Below, piece after piece: positions 10,125-19,293 of a DNA stretch of 21,051 bases. A program made the translations under genes and the position numbers. The stretch is from Saccoglossus kowalevskii (lineage: Eukaryota > Hemichordata > Enteropneusta > Harrimaniidae). Position 1 is the first letter of the stretch; every line of letters begins with the position of its first letter. The notes under the pieces were generated by a model. The model saw nothing but the letters and a program-made list of their open reading frames with translations, had not been told where the DNA came from and did not search any database. Where the stretch lies: NCBI RefSeq assembly GCF_000003605.2, contig NW_003141825.1, forward strand, positions 21,205 to 42,255, given 5' to 3'.

Positions 10125-10340
10125 ATGTGGCGGGTGGTGGTGGGGGTGCTCCCCTTGGTCGCACTGATGGTACGCTCCCTGGGCAAAGGAATCCTGGAAA
10201 TATCGAAAGGTCACGTGAGGGAAAGGCAGCTGCCCCGATCCATAATAACTGTGGAAAACGTTAGGGAGACAGCAAAGCTGGCCTTCCCAGGCCTGAATTG
10301 GAGGGGAAGAATGAGACATTCGTCCACTTGTAACAACTGA
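10125..10340 (+). other. GC-richer block with short open frame, unrecognised
   Basis: This block stands out from its AT-rich neighbours by base composition and has an open frame of 71 codons starting MWRVVVGVLPLVALM. The middle part could be coding, but I recognise no family, and splice sites at its edges are not convincing. It could be the tail of a decayed LINE; I cannot support that further. Confidence 0.15.
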
Positions 10341-10388
10341 GTGAGAAGAACCTAGGCAGAATGAGTGGGGCGGCGACGGGATAGCGAA

Positions 10389-10422
10389 GTGCAGTCCGGT
10401 AGAACAGGGAGTCCGGTAGAAA
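10389..10422. repeat. Short direct repeat AGTCCGGTAGAA x2
   Basis: AGTCCGGTAGAA occurs twice, about 17-18 bp apart. It may be a local duplication. Confidence 0.5.
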
Positions 10423-10601
10423 CTATCGGAAAATTATAACGCAGACATAAAAGACGTACTAATGAAACTAAGGACACGATTGTTCAAAAAAGTATAGTGA
10501 TAAGCCGAACTATCTTGATAGACTGGGTTGCCTGAATTTGGAATTGACAACAAACTCCGTGAGGCTACACACTTGATCAGGGCTGGCACAAATCCCCAAT
10601 T

Positions 10602-10679
10602 GAATTCGTACAATTTATTAAAATTCGTACAATTTATTACAATTCATACAATTTATTACTAAATTTGTACATTTGATTA
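10602..10679. repeat. 20-bp tandem repeat, about 4 copies
   Basis: Four successive 19-20-bp units follow AATTCGTACAATTTATTA with increasing divergence (10602, 10621, 10641, 10661). The unit contains GAATTCGTAC and an AT-rich half. Related but rearranged sequence (GAATTCGTTCAATACGAATT) appears near 10891. Confidence 0.7.
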
Positions 10680-11486
10680 TATGCTTCACAAACAAGACGT
10701 GTTGTAGAGGTTTCGTGTGACGGGAGATATATGTAATAAATCTGACCGGAAGTAGCCTCGAGTTAACAGATATGACTGGTATGACGTAATGATAATGTTA
10801 AAGTGTTCTGGTTAAATTATTCCCTCAAATGGGAATACGAACTGAATAAAATAACAATTCTTTAGGTTGTGTCAAGATGGTGACTGTAAAGAATTCGTTC
10901 AATACGAATTTTCAATTAAAATATTCTAAATTACTAATCGTATACATGTAAATATAGCAATACAGATGGAAAGTGCGACAATATGAATGAATTTATTTGC
11001 TCGAGGAATAAAACAAAAACAAACCCTACCCTAAGTTTGTTTTGAAGATTGGAGCCGTTGCCGGATGTTGTGTCCTTCTATATTACATCCGTATTCGGTC
11101 GTGCGTCACAGAATGCATCATATTGTATTACTTTCAAGTTATTAATACGATAGTTCATTAATAATAAATCCGAAACACCGTTTTGCAACAGAATGAAAGA
11201 CCATAAACGGCTCACCCGTGTCTTTTTTTTAATTTTTTTGAATATATGTTCGATAGATTTATCACGTGTCCGTACAATGACTTAAAATGCATAGTTCCTT
11301 TCTGTGTAATCTTTCCGAAAGTTTATCTATGCAATGAAGACATGCTTAATGAGATTTATTTTTATGTCATGATTTATATTTAATGTATTTCGGTGAGGCC
11401 GTTTTTTGCAGTAATAGCAACTTCCAATGGTGACCCCTGGATGATCCACAACTGCTCGTGACTTGTCATGATCAGGTTCATTCGTA

Positions 11487-11786
11487 TGTTAGGGAATTAG
11501 TGATTGGAACAACTGGCTGATATAATGGTCGACTATGGAAGTTGGTTAAGTCAACGAGGCACCGATAAGTATGAGAGTTATGGCCCGACATCCGGGGCAA
11601 TTAATCTGACTTTATGGCGTATTGAATACTTTGCGTGATTGGCTATATGTGTCAAGGCAACGCCTTAGAGTCTTTTAACTTCTCTGTAATTGGTTAACAG
11701 TTGGAACGTGAATAAAACCGATCTCAGTTAGTTGTAGCAAGCTCTCGACAAAGAGGAGTCTGGAGGCGACCGAGGGAGAGTAACAA
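11487..11786 (+). mobile_element. Possible solo LTR (weak)
   Basis: The stretch starts TGTTAGGGAATTAGTG, as many Ty3-type LTRs do. It has CCAAT-like boxes (ATTGGCT, ATTGGTT), an AATAAA at 11711, and then a GC-richer tail ending near GTAACA. I found no matching target-site duplication, no second LTR and no gag-pol sequence. The boundaries are guesses. Confidence 0.2.
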
Positions 11787-12453
11787 CGCGGCGGAGACCA
11801 AATGTGACACGATTCGATTCTCTGTGTGTCTTTGTTCGATAGAAAGGTGGAGAATTCCCCGAACTTAGTACCTCTGACGTGAAGGTTAAGAACAATCGAT
11901 TTAATCTATCACACTTATATCAAAAAACGTCCCAATCGCAAATTTGTTTTTTCTTGTCGCCGCCTTGATATAAGAGATATAAGCCTAGAAGTTTGAGCCA
12001 ACTTGACAAACTGAGAGTTTTAATTTAGAACAGAAATAAATAAGATCTACGTATGCTTTCATATACATATTTTTTTTATAGTTTTAATTTCCCCCTTCAA
12101 TAAATCCTGCACCCGCCTCTAATACTTGACACCATCAGGCATGCGAACCAACCAACAGTGTTGAGTTTTATAAAAACGAGTTATTGTCACAAGAGTAGAG
12201 AATGGTGCAATATATAGAGCGTCACGGTGGCGTACACTGCGATCTGATTAGTGGATTCATATTTAGTGACGTAATCAAATTTCTAGAGCATCTAAATGAA
12301 ACTTGTATCAGTGTTTTAAAGAGAGTCTCATGCTTAGGTATTGCAGTGCGCCGGGAGAGGCGCTCTGTCAACACGGTTTTCCGGGCTGGGTTTGTTGAGA
12401 GGCAATCTAACAAATAATCTACTCACCAAACTTGCGGCCTTACTAGGAGGCCC

Positions 12454-12578
12454 GGGGGCATGCTCCCCCTTAAAAATGTTGAAATCTAGACCCTCTGAAA
12501 CGCTATTTCCTGCATTTTGAGGGGCAAATTTTGCTGTCACAAATAGTTTCAGCTAGATTTTGGAGGGGCGACGCCCCC
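12454..12578. mobile_element. Foldback (MITE-like) element with long imperfect inverted repeats
   Basis: The left arm reads GGGGGCATGCTCCCCC, an A-rich gap, AAATCTAG, CTGAAAC and TATTT. The right arm carries the reverse complement of these blocks in mirror order: AAATAGTTTCAG, CTAGATTTT, then GGAGGGGCGACGCCCCC. A central segment of about 30 bp separates them. Each outer end is itself a GC-rich near-palindrome. There is no open reading frame, so this would be a non-autonomous element. I did not find a clear target-site duplication. Confidence 0.55.
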
Positions 12579-12599
12579 TACATTTTTTTTTCGAATTGG

Positions 12600-13046
12600 T
12601 GACCGCCCCTCTGCCCCACGTGCCGCCGACACTGAGCTATTGTAGTCGACAAACGATCCCGATACACCCATAATAACGTTAACGGCGTATGAATGGAGAA
12701 CATAGCGAACGTTGATCTGGGACGTACGGCTAACACATCATCGCAAGGTCGGGCGATTCCGCCGTACAACCATGGGCCGCTAAAGCTGTATTCGACCCAT
12801 AAAGACTAATTGGTCTAGTTTAAACGCGTAATGAGATATTATCTCCCAGCATCGGCGCGTCCAATTACAAATTTGAAGCCCATAAGTAAGTGGAATTCTA
12901 GACGCATTTCACAATTAAATAATATAACTTAATAATAAAATAAACCATGATTGATAATATATGCACATTAAAAGAGAGCATACGAATGAAATGCTAATCT
13001 ATAAGAATTTAATGATCAAATCATTATACGAATTTTATAATTAAAT
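12600..13046. other. CpG-containing then AT-rich spacer
   Basis: 12600-12870 is richer in G, C and CpG than its surroundings, with GAGATATTATCTC as a small palindrome near 12833. No exon can be supported. From about 12880 the sequence becomes very AT-rich and merges with the SINE-like tail at 13047. Confidence 0.35.
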
Positions 13047-13124
13047 CCCAAATTTAATAATAAAATATATACATTTAATGATTAAATAAAATATTTTAAT
13101 TTTTATAGGCATGGGTTCAACGCT
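13047..13124 (-). mobile_element. Candidate SINE-like fragment, copy 2 (opposite orientation)
   Basis: Read on the minus strand: AGCGTTGAACCCATGCC, an A-rich stretch, ATATTTTA, then TATATTTTATTATTAAATTT. The order and spacing match 9986-10059 on the plus strand. The B-box-like core is decayed (GTTGAACCC instead of GTTCGAATCC). Two copies in opposite orientation about 3 kb apart fit a dispersed retroposon family. Confidence 0.35.
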
Positions 13125-13315
13125 ATATCAAAGTCACATGCTAGGCATACTAATTGTCGGAGGCTGTCCAATTAAAGGTATAATACAGTATTAAATGTCT
13201 GTTTATATTAATTTATGGGACGGTAGTGCGCTTGGCATTTGGAAATGTCACTATATGTATTTCGAATTTTAATGATAGCCTATGTAATAATCAGCTTCAC
13301 CGGTATATTCATAGC

Positions 13316-13410
13316 TAAATAAAATAAATAAATAAAATAAATAAATAGAATAAAAATAAATAAAAATAAATAAATAAACAAATAAACAAACAAACAAACA
13401 AACAAACAAA
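13316..13410. repeat. AAAT/AAAC compound microsatellite
   Basis: Runs of AAAT, with some AAAAT units, change into a pure AAAC run toward the 3' end (13376-13410). It lies about 380 bp upstream of the sulfotransferase start codon. Confidence 0.9.
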
Positions 13411-13735
13411 TGCGTGTACACTTTGTTCGTTTCTTAAAATTACAATTCAGACATTTTGCGACACAGCCAAAAATATACGGTTTAATACTATTATTGTTAT
13501 AATATAATGAATTAATAAATCAATAAATTAATATATACCTAAATATCTGAATAACAATAACGTTTGCAGTTCAAGATAATTATAGTTGTCGATCGATCAA
13601 TCAATATGTTATATTTGTAAACTTGTTATTTGTTAAATCATTATCGGGTATTACCATGCTGCTGCAAGCAAGAAAAGTCGCTTCACAAAGGGTGATATTT
13701 GTTCTCATGTTTTTAATTGTCTCGTTATTCACAGT

Positions 13736-13786
13736 TGGGCCATCTTATCAGACACAACCATAGACTGATGATGTATATTTAAGACG
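13736..13786 (+). promoter_or_regulatory. Likely 5' UTR of the sulfotransferase gene, possible 3' splice site before it
   Basis: TTTTTAATTGTCTCGTTATTCACAG ends at 13735 and looks like a polypyrimidine tract with a CAG acceptor, so a non-coding first exon may lie further upstream. An in-frame TGA at 13769-13771 precedes the chosen ATG. A short upstream ATG-ATG-TAT-ATT-TAA reading frame (13768-13782) lies in another frame and could reduce initiation. A CTTATCAG (GATA-type) site lies near 13744. Confidence 0.3.
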
Positions 13787-13950
13787 ATGTCGATATCTGG
13801 TATACCAGCTCGTTCGGATAAAATTAACAGTAGCGTCATGTTAGTCTGCTCATGGCGTCGTATGTTCGCTGTATTGCTTGCACTGTCACTTGTTAGCTCT
13901 GGTTTCGTCTATATTTACGTTTATGACGGTATGACAGTGACCCCCGCAAG
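13787..13950 (+). CDS. GAL3ST: Galactose-3-O-sulfotransferase, exon 1 (signal anchor)
   Basis: ATG at 13787 is the first in-frame start after a TGA at 13769. The frame runs 54 codons plus two bases to a GTAAGT donor at 13951. It encodes a short N-terminal cytoplasmic tail ending in WRR, then a hydrophobic stretch MFAVLLALSLVSSGFVYIYV (about residues 26-45), and then polar lumenal stem sequence. This is the type II membrane topology of Golgi sulfotransferases. A second in-frame ATG at 13838 (residue 18) could also serve as start and would shorten only the cytoplasmic tail. The joined three-exon reading frame of 429 codons is close to the usual 400-490 residues of the family. Confidence 0.75.
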
Positions 13951-14402
13951 GTAAGTATGCGCGTGTCAGCGTCATTATCGTATATTTATTCTGAATAGAT
14001 GTTGCTTGGTACGATTTAATGATGTGGATATAAAGACTAATCTATGCTTATGTATATGTTCTATCATTTAAAGTTCTCCCGTGCTTTTCACTAGCGGGGG
14101 CGGGGTGGGTGATCTTGACTAGCTGGAGTCATACTCGAATATCACAAATGTTACCGCCACATCCGTATAACTCAGTATGGCGGCATGTGTTGGTTAAAAC
14201 AACAGGCAGGTTGACTTCGCACGCTTGCATATTACATGGTGGTGCAAATCGGTCTAAGTTGGATAATATTAAATAGAGTCGTATTCAAACCCATCTTGTA
14301 CCTCCATTGCAAAATAAGTTAATGCACTTGTATGCGTTTATTTACTCAACCTTTTATTTACGTATCATTAACCGATATTCATTGGTATTAATTATTATCC
14401 AG

Positions 14403-14489
14403 AAACCAGGCAGAAAAGTACTGGGATGATATTATCGAAAATCAATTCACACAACGTTCGGTGATTGTGACTAGAACACCACCCACGAA
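14403..14489 (+). CDS. GAL3ST: Galactose-3-O-sulfotransferase, exon 2 (stem region)
   Basis: An 87-bp exon between an ATTATTATCCAG acceptor and a GTAAGT donor at 14490. It is phase 2 at both ends, so it joins exon 1 and exon 3 without changing frame. It encodes 28 full codons, starting NQAEKYWDDIIENQ, plus two split codons. The polar residues fit a lumenal stem between the membrane anchor and the catalytic domain. No catalytic motif is here. Because the exon is short and stem-encoding it is less certain than exon 3, but both splice sites are strong and the phases agree. Confidence 0.65.
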
Positions 14490-14578
14490 GTAAGTCACTC
14501 GGGCACAAACAACACGATAATATTGACACAATTCGAGTCAATACTCCAATTCGTTTAGTATAACTTCGACTAGGAATG

Positions 14579-14643
14579 TTAAAGCAAGGGAGTCGACACC
14601 TGCGCATGCGGCAACAGGCAATATCATGTCGATGTTTACAAAC
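14579..14643 (+). repeat. Dispersed promoter-like element, copy C (intron of sulfotransferase gene)
   Basis: TTAAAGCAAGGGAGT, CGACACCTGCGCATGCGGC and TTTACAAAC appear in the same order as at 7085-7150. TGCGCATGCGG is close to an NRF1 site. It lies in the intron between exons 2 and 3 of the sulfotransferase gene. Confidence 0.55.
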
Positions 14644-14745
14644 AATCACCTGGGACTCAATTCCCACACATGCCCATTTCCGTTTTAATTAATTTAACAC
14701 TCGTTAATAACGTACTAGTTAGTAATGTATTTTTTTTTATTTCAG

Positions 14746-15784
14746 AAAAAATAGTACTGAATGTAATACATTCACACGAGTGGTGTTTATAAAAACGCAC
14801 AAAACGGCAAGTAGTACGACGGCTTCTATCATACAACGCTTTGGTTACACGCGAAATTTGTCTTTTGTTGTTCCTTCTAGAACCCAAATTATATCAAGCA
14901 CATCAGGTTTTAATCGGAGCATGTTGAATAGCCGCAAATACCCTCCTCTGAATGGCGGGAAACATTACGACATATTAACCAATCACGTAAGGTACAATCG
15001 ACATGAAATGGAGGCTGTAATTCCCAATGCTACTTACATTACTATATTACGTCACCCTGTGAATCAGATTGTCTCGGCCTTCAGCTACTTCCGGTGGGCA
15101 CAGGTCATTAATCGATATCACGGAAATAAAAATGCATTAGTAACTTTTATGGAAAATCCTGCAAAATTCCCCAAATATAAAATGAGATTTTGGTGGCAAA
15201 GTCACAACGGTCAACTCTATGACCTTGGATTTAGAAATAATTATGCCAATATAACGGATGATGTAATCCACAAATACATTGAAATTCTGGACAAGGAGAT
15301 GGACCTCGTTCTTATCACGGAATATTTTGATGAGTCTTTGCTGGTTTTGAAGAAACAGTTGTGTTGGAGCATGGACGATATCATTTACATTCCGAAAGGT
15401 GTCGGTACATCGAGACATATACTCACGCAACAGACGCGTGATAGAATTATGCAATGGAACAGGGGTGATTTTCTGCTCTATGAACATTTCAACAGAACAC
15501 TATGGGAAAAAATAACTGACTATGGTCCCGCCTTCGAGAGGGATTTGCAACAGTTCCGGGATAAGCGACACACAACAATGGAGGAGTGCGTTGACCCATC
15601 TGTCATGAATACTAAAGATCCACGTGAAAGGAAATACGTCCTAAAAAGTAATGCAGCTGACAAATGTATTAATATGTGGCTCAGTGACGTAAGGTTCACT
15701 GCTTTGATACGAGATAAACAAGGCAAAAGCAAAAATAACATACCCAACCAGGGATCATTAAACAAAAGTAACGTGACACAATAG
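14746..15784 (+). CDS. GAL3ST: Galactose-3-O-sulfotransferase, exon 3 (catalytic domain)
   Basis: This exon follows a T-rich tract and TTTCAG and runs to TAG at 15782-15784. The catalytic domain opens with VVFIKTHKTASSTT (residues 95-108), the 5'-phosphosulfate-binding loop, whose family form is KTHKTGSST; here Ala replaces Gly. The 3'-phosphate site is ATYITILRHPVNQIVSAFSY, with Arg186 and Ser194. Between them, TNHVRYNRHEME carries the conserved His-Arg stretch of Gal3STs. The enzyme transfers sulfate from PAPS to the 3-hydroxyl of galactose on glycolipids or glycans in the Golgi lumen. N-glycosylation sequons occur at NST near residue 86, NAT, NIT, NRT and near the C-terminus (NVT). The protein could act on galactosylceramide-like lipids or on glycoproteins; sequence cannot decide. 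Length and all key motifs suggest an active enzyme. Confidence 0.92.
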
Positions 15785-15934
15785 GGAAAATACAATGCAA
15801 CATATTTAAAACACGCCCAAACTTTATAGATATATTTGTAAGTGAAACAAACATTATTATGCTTCCTTTGTGTGTGTGTATATTTCTTGAGTTATTAGGA
15901 AGTTTTAGTGTAACCAATATGCCATTGGAATACC

Positions 15935-15940
15935 ATTAAA
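15935..15940 (+). promoter_or_regulatory. Candidate polyadenylation signal ATTAAA
   Basis: ATTAAA lies 151 nt after the sulfotransferase stop and is followed by TGTATGTATG, a GU-rich element. An AATAAA further on at 16220 is an alternative. Confidence 0.35.
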
Positions 15941-16103
15941 TGTATGTATGAATTGGTTTGCATAATCAGGTAATGCGCATGCACAAAAAATATATCATTT
16001 TCGGGTGTCGTAATAACGTATGAAAACAACTGTTAAAACACCAACATGATCAATTACAAATCTTGCTACTCGACTCGTAAACACATGAATATTTGTTGAG
16101 GAT

Positions 16104-16164
16104 CATTCATTCATTCATTCATTCATTTATTCATTCATTCATTCATTCATTCATTCATTCGTTC
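16104..16164. repeat. ATTC tetranucleotide microsatellite
   Basis: About fifteen ATTC units with one ATTT interruption, ending in CGTTC. It is 3' of the sulfotransferase gene and likely length-polymorphic. Confidence 0.95.
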
Positions 16165-16608
16165 TTACACAATTATTTAAATCTCATTACAAGGTGAAGT
16201 TTGCGTCGTTTTCAGTGTTAATAAAAAAAATACATGTAACCGTTTTTTAGATATTACAATTATTACTATAGTAGATGAAAATGTAGATGTTGGGAGTGAC
16301 ATCGAGATAATGAAAAGTAGTAACAACAATATGTAAGAAATTTACCACGTGACACCTAGTAACTGAAAGTGTCATTCGAAATGTTGACGATCAGCGTTGA
16401 TTGATTATAGTGATCACAATTTGCATAACGGTCACTTGTACACTCTACCTTTCTTGGACTTGGACCTCTGACCTAAAAATGAAATATAATCAAATGTACG
16501 CCTCGTCTGGTGCACGAGGGGGTATCGGCTAGTATCTAGTGTAAGAAATAGACAAAGGATGAATGCTATGAAAGTCTGTTCGGGTCATATCAGATCAGGA
16601 ATAAAAAG

Positions 16609-16646
16609 TATTGTCACGAGATCACGAAATACTATCACGAGATCAC
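16609..16646. repeat. 21-bp direct repeat with ATCACGAGATCAC core
   Basis: TATTGTCACGAGATCAC (16609-16625) recurs as TACTATCACGAGATCAC (16630-16646). The units are 21 bp apart with two mismatches. Confidence 0.65.
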
Positions 16647-17031
16647 TACATAATTTGATTGGTCGAAACTCCATTATCTGAAAAGTCTGAGTCAATCTGA
16701 GTCGCCGGATGATAGAATTTGATGCACGTCGGGAAACGTCAGCTAGTTCTTGGCTTTTTAATTCTGATATTACGCTGCTAATTTGTAGACCAGTTTATTC
16801 ATGTAATGGTTTACAAATATGTACTTAAAGAGTATTAAAACTTGACTCACACTTTCTCTCTTTTGTTCAGTAATAGTTATCAACCTTGATTTGGTGTATT
16901 CAATGCGTAATTGTGTAAACCCCACCCATTACCAACCGAGTATCTGCATCGGTGCGCGGCGAGGGCCACTGAACTGAATTTTTGCAGGATAGCGCGATAC
17001 TGCCAAAAAAAAAGAACTATACAAAGCATAT

Positions 17032-17213
17032 GTGCACCCAATAAACTCTGGTTTTACGTGATTCATGCGTGGCGTCGTATATGCAAGATTGACCAGTGAG
17101 CATTGTTGTTATATGCATATAATTGTATTGAACTATAGTAGTGTCCATTAGTCCAAGTTATTCCTGTTACACGAATTGTGTATTTTAAAATGATGAAGAA
17201 ACCACAAACAAAG
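17032..17213 (+). repeat. Dispersed direct repeat, copy 1
   Basis: This segment aligns with 17626-17776, including blocks AATAAACT-TGGTTT, ATTCA-GCGTG-CGTC, a 25-nt identical core (17108-17132 versus 17680-17704), CCCATTAGTC-like and CAACAAA-like blocks. Copy 1 carries an extra segment of about 23 nt near 17080-17105. The middle is palindromic around ATATGCATAT. It may be a repeat family member or a local duplication. Confidence 0.65.
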
Positions 17214-17625
17214 TGGTAAAATCTCGAATGTTAGATGAGACAATAGCTTCATGATTTTACCTAATAAACCAATGAAAAACGAAATTGAGAGGAATAGAAT
17301 AAAACATGTTTCTGAAAGTGAGCAAGAAATTGCCAATGACTCCGAACAGGAAGCTAAGTTTTCATTATTTAGAACATGAAGCAGTTAAACTCGAGTGGAT
17401 AAAACTACACAACCAGTTAAACTTGAGCAAGAAGAGTTCAAAAAGGGGTGACTACTTGGTCACGTAACACGCCCCCACTTTCGTTTAGTGTCTGGGCTAA
17501 AATACATAAAAATACATTATTACATAGCCCAATGCTAAGATGTAACCGAGCTATAAAAGATGGTATTATGGTTACATACAAATACAGATGGCAGGATACG
17601 ATAACTATTCCAATCATATAGTATA

Positions 17626-17776
17626 GTGTACCTAATAAACTATGGTTTCACATAATTCACGCGTGACGTCATGTGCACTGTTATATGCATATAATTGTAT
17701 TGAAATATTTTGGTGCCCATTAGTCTATATTATTTCTGTGTTTATTTAAAATTGGTAAAGAAAACAACAAACATTG
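17626..17776 (+). repeat. Dispersed direct repeat, copy 2
   Basis: Second copy of the segment at 17032-17213, in the same orientation about 590 bp downstream. It begins GTGTACCTAATAAAC and lacks the roughly 23-nt segment found in copy 1. Substitutions are scattered, so the duplication is not recent apart from its conserved core. Confidence 0.65.
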
Positions 17777-18044
17777 AATAAAAAGTGTTTTAGTGATTAT
17801 TTCGACAAACACATGCTCTACCCGTAATCAAATCCCCGCGTAAATTATTATTGTTGAACTTTGGCTATTTTTGTACATGCGTTGGTGTTAATTTTGGCCT
17901 TCATTTAATATATGCGCTGATATCTACGTAGATGACATGCAGTATTTAAAGAATTTGTGATTTTTGACGGTATTGTTGACAAAGGTTATTCTCGCATACG
18001 AAATTTACTATGATCATATTGCAAAATAATTGTGACAGGAACGT

Positions 18045-18388
18045 GAAATGTACGTGAATATACACTGAAATTGTCTGCATCTAACACTGTATCGAATATG
18101 ATAAATGTGTGTAAGAATTTTCTCCTGGAACTAACGTTTTTAACAAATATAAAGGAAATATCACGAGAACAAATCTGTAAAAGAACAATATTGCAATATG
18201 TGTTGTTTGCTATTGAGCACAATATATGTTGAGGGAATGTACGTTACTGAAATGTACGTTACCGTGATAGCAATTATTATGTTTCAAGCTTTTGACGAGC
18301 TTTCTGTCTGGCAATTAACGAAGGCTTAAAAATGAAGCCAATTAAAAAATACGACACGTGTTTTGATATAGCTGAAATGTACATTACT
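18045..18388. repeat. Scattered GAAATGTACGTTAC motif (four occurrences)
   Basis: GAAATGTACGT occurs at 18045-18055; GAATGTACGTTACT and GAAATGTACGTTACC sit back to back at 18235-18263; GAAATGTACATTACT is at 18374-18388. These are about 200-120 bp apart on the same strand. They may be short duplications or binding sites. Confidence 0.4.
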
Positions 18389-19144
18389 CAAGATAAAAAC
18401 ATATACAAGTTTTTTATTTCCGGGTTTTCTAACTATAAAAGCGACTCAAAATCAATGACTAAATCACCGATCGTCGATAATACACACACACACAACAAAA
18501 CAACAGCATGATTTCTGCATATTGTTCAGAATAATTGTATTCGACCACATCCATAATACTTGACCCTTAATAATATAATCTGGCGCATATAGTGAAGATA
18601 GCAACACATTTTATTAAAATGACCACGTGTAAGCAGCCATATATTTATTTTTATATTTTGAGCAGAATTTGGGAGTTTGACATTATAAAAGGGTACGAGG
18701 TTACGAATGTCCCTGGAACTCGCTGAGCATCTGGCATATTTTTTCAATTACGTATATTCTGACATTTCGGAAAGTGAACGCAGGTAGGTTGATCTCGACC
18801 TGGCCATGATGGGAATTCAGAAGCACAAAATCCAGCTTATGTCAGGGATTAAAACATAAGATATATGCGTATTAGGAATGTATTCTGGTCACTGATTTTC
18901 GATATGCTTGTGACGTACTTTCCAAATAAGCCATCCAACCAGGATAGTATGTGATGTATGTTGAATGATTTGTGTTTGTATTCTCGCTTATTCATCGGTA
19001 CGTTACAGATATTTTGTTATAGATTTCTTGTTTATGTGAAAGCAGTGTGTTGTATTTTTTTTTCTACTGAAGTCGGTGAAATGACAGCTTCGTTTTGAGT
19101 TGTGTGTGACAGTTGACATCAACGTCTACGTGATAATTTTGTAA

Positions 19145-19293
19145 ATGGCTAGCTCTCCGCCAACTGTCGACAGCACGCCTCTCATCGGCGAAGACGTGGA
19201 GGGGCTTGTTGGAGAAGAAAACTCAACTGCTGAGCGGATAGCCGATTTTCTTACAGAAGAGGACGAAGAAGGAGGTAATAAACTATACAACAG
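19145..19293 (+). CDS. First coding exon of an unidentified, probably endolysosomal membrane protein
   Basis: ATG at 19145 is preceded directly by an in-frame TAA (19142-19144), so it is the true frame start. The frame runs 49 codons plus AG to a CAG/GTAAGC donor at 19294 (phase 2). The protein begins MASSPPTVDSTPLIGEDVEG and continues with a very acidic segment ending LTEEDEEGGNKLYN. DSTPLI (residues 9-14) fits the [DE]xxxL[LI] acidic dileucine signal, which AP adaptors recognise on cytosolic tails of lysosomal and endosomal transporters. An acidic, proline-containing cytosolic N-terminus before the first membrane segment is common in such transporters. I do not recognise the family; downstream exons would be needed. 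A T-rich stretch and pyrimidine-rich promoter region precede it without a TATA box. Confidence 0.6.

Larger units (their letters stand above)
15785..19144. other. 3' flank and AT-rich intergenic spacer
   Basis: No exon is supported. Contents are an ATTC microsatellite (16104-16164), a 21-bp duplication (16609-16646), a segmental direct repeat (17032-17213 and 17626-17776), repeated GAAATGTACGT motifs (18045-18388) and a short CA run (about 18482-18494). Short open frames near 17230-17460 show no family resemblance. Confidence 0.45.

Noticed and set aside
10125-10340. 71-codon frame with hydrophobic start as a membrane peptide or LINE tail
   Set aside because: Neither a family match nor reliable splice edges; kept only as an unrecognised block.
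12202-12417. 71-codon plus-strand frame starting MVQYIERHGG
   Set aside because: No motif found and a minus-strand frame of equal quality overlaps it.
17233-17460. Two short lysine- and glutamate-rich frames between the duplicated segments
   Set aside because: At most 54 codons, no family resemblance, and no splice context.
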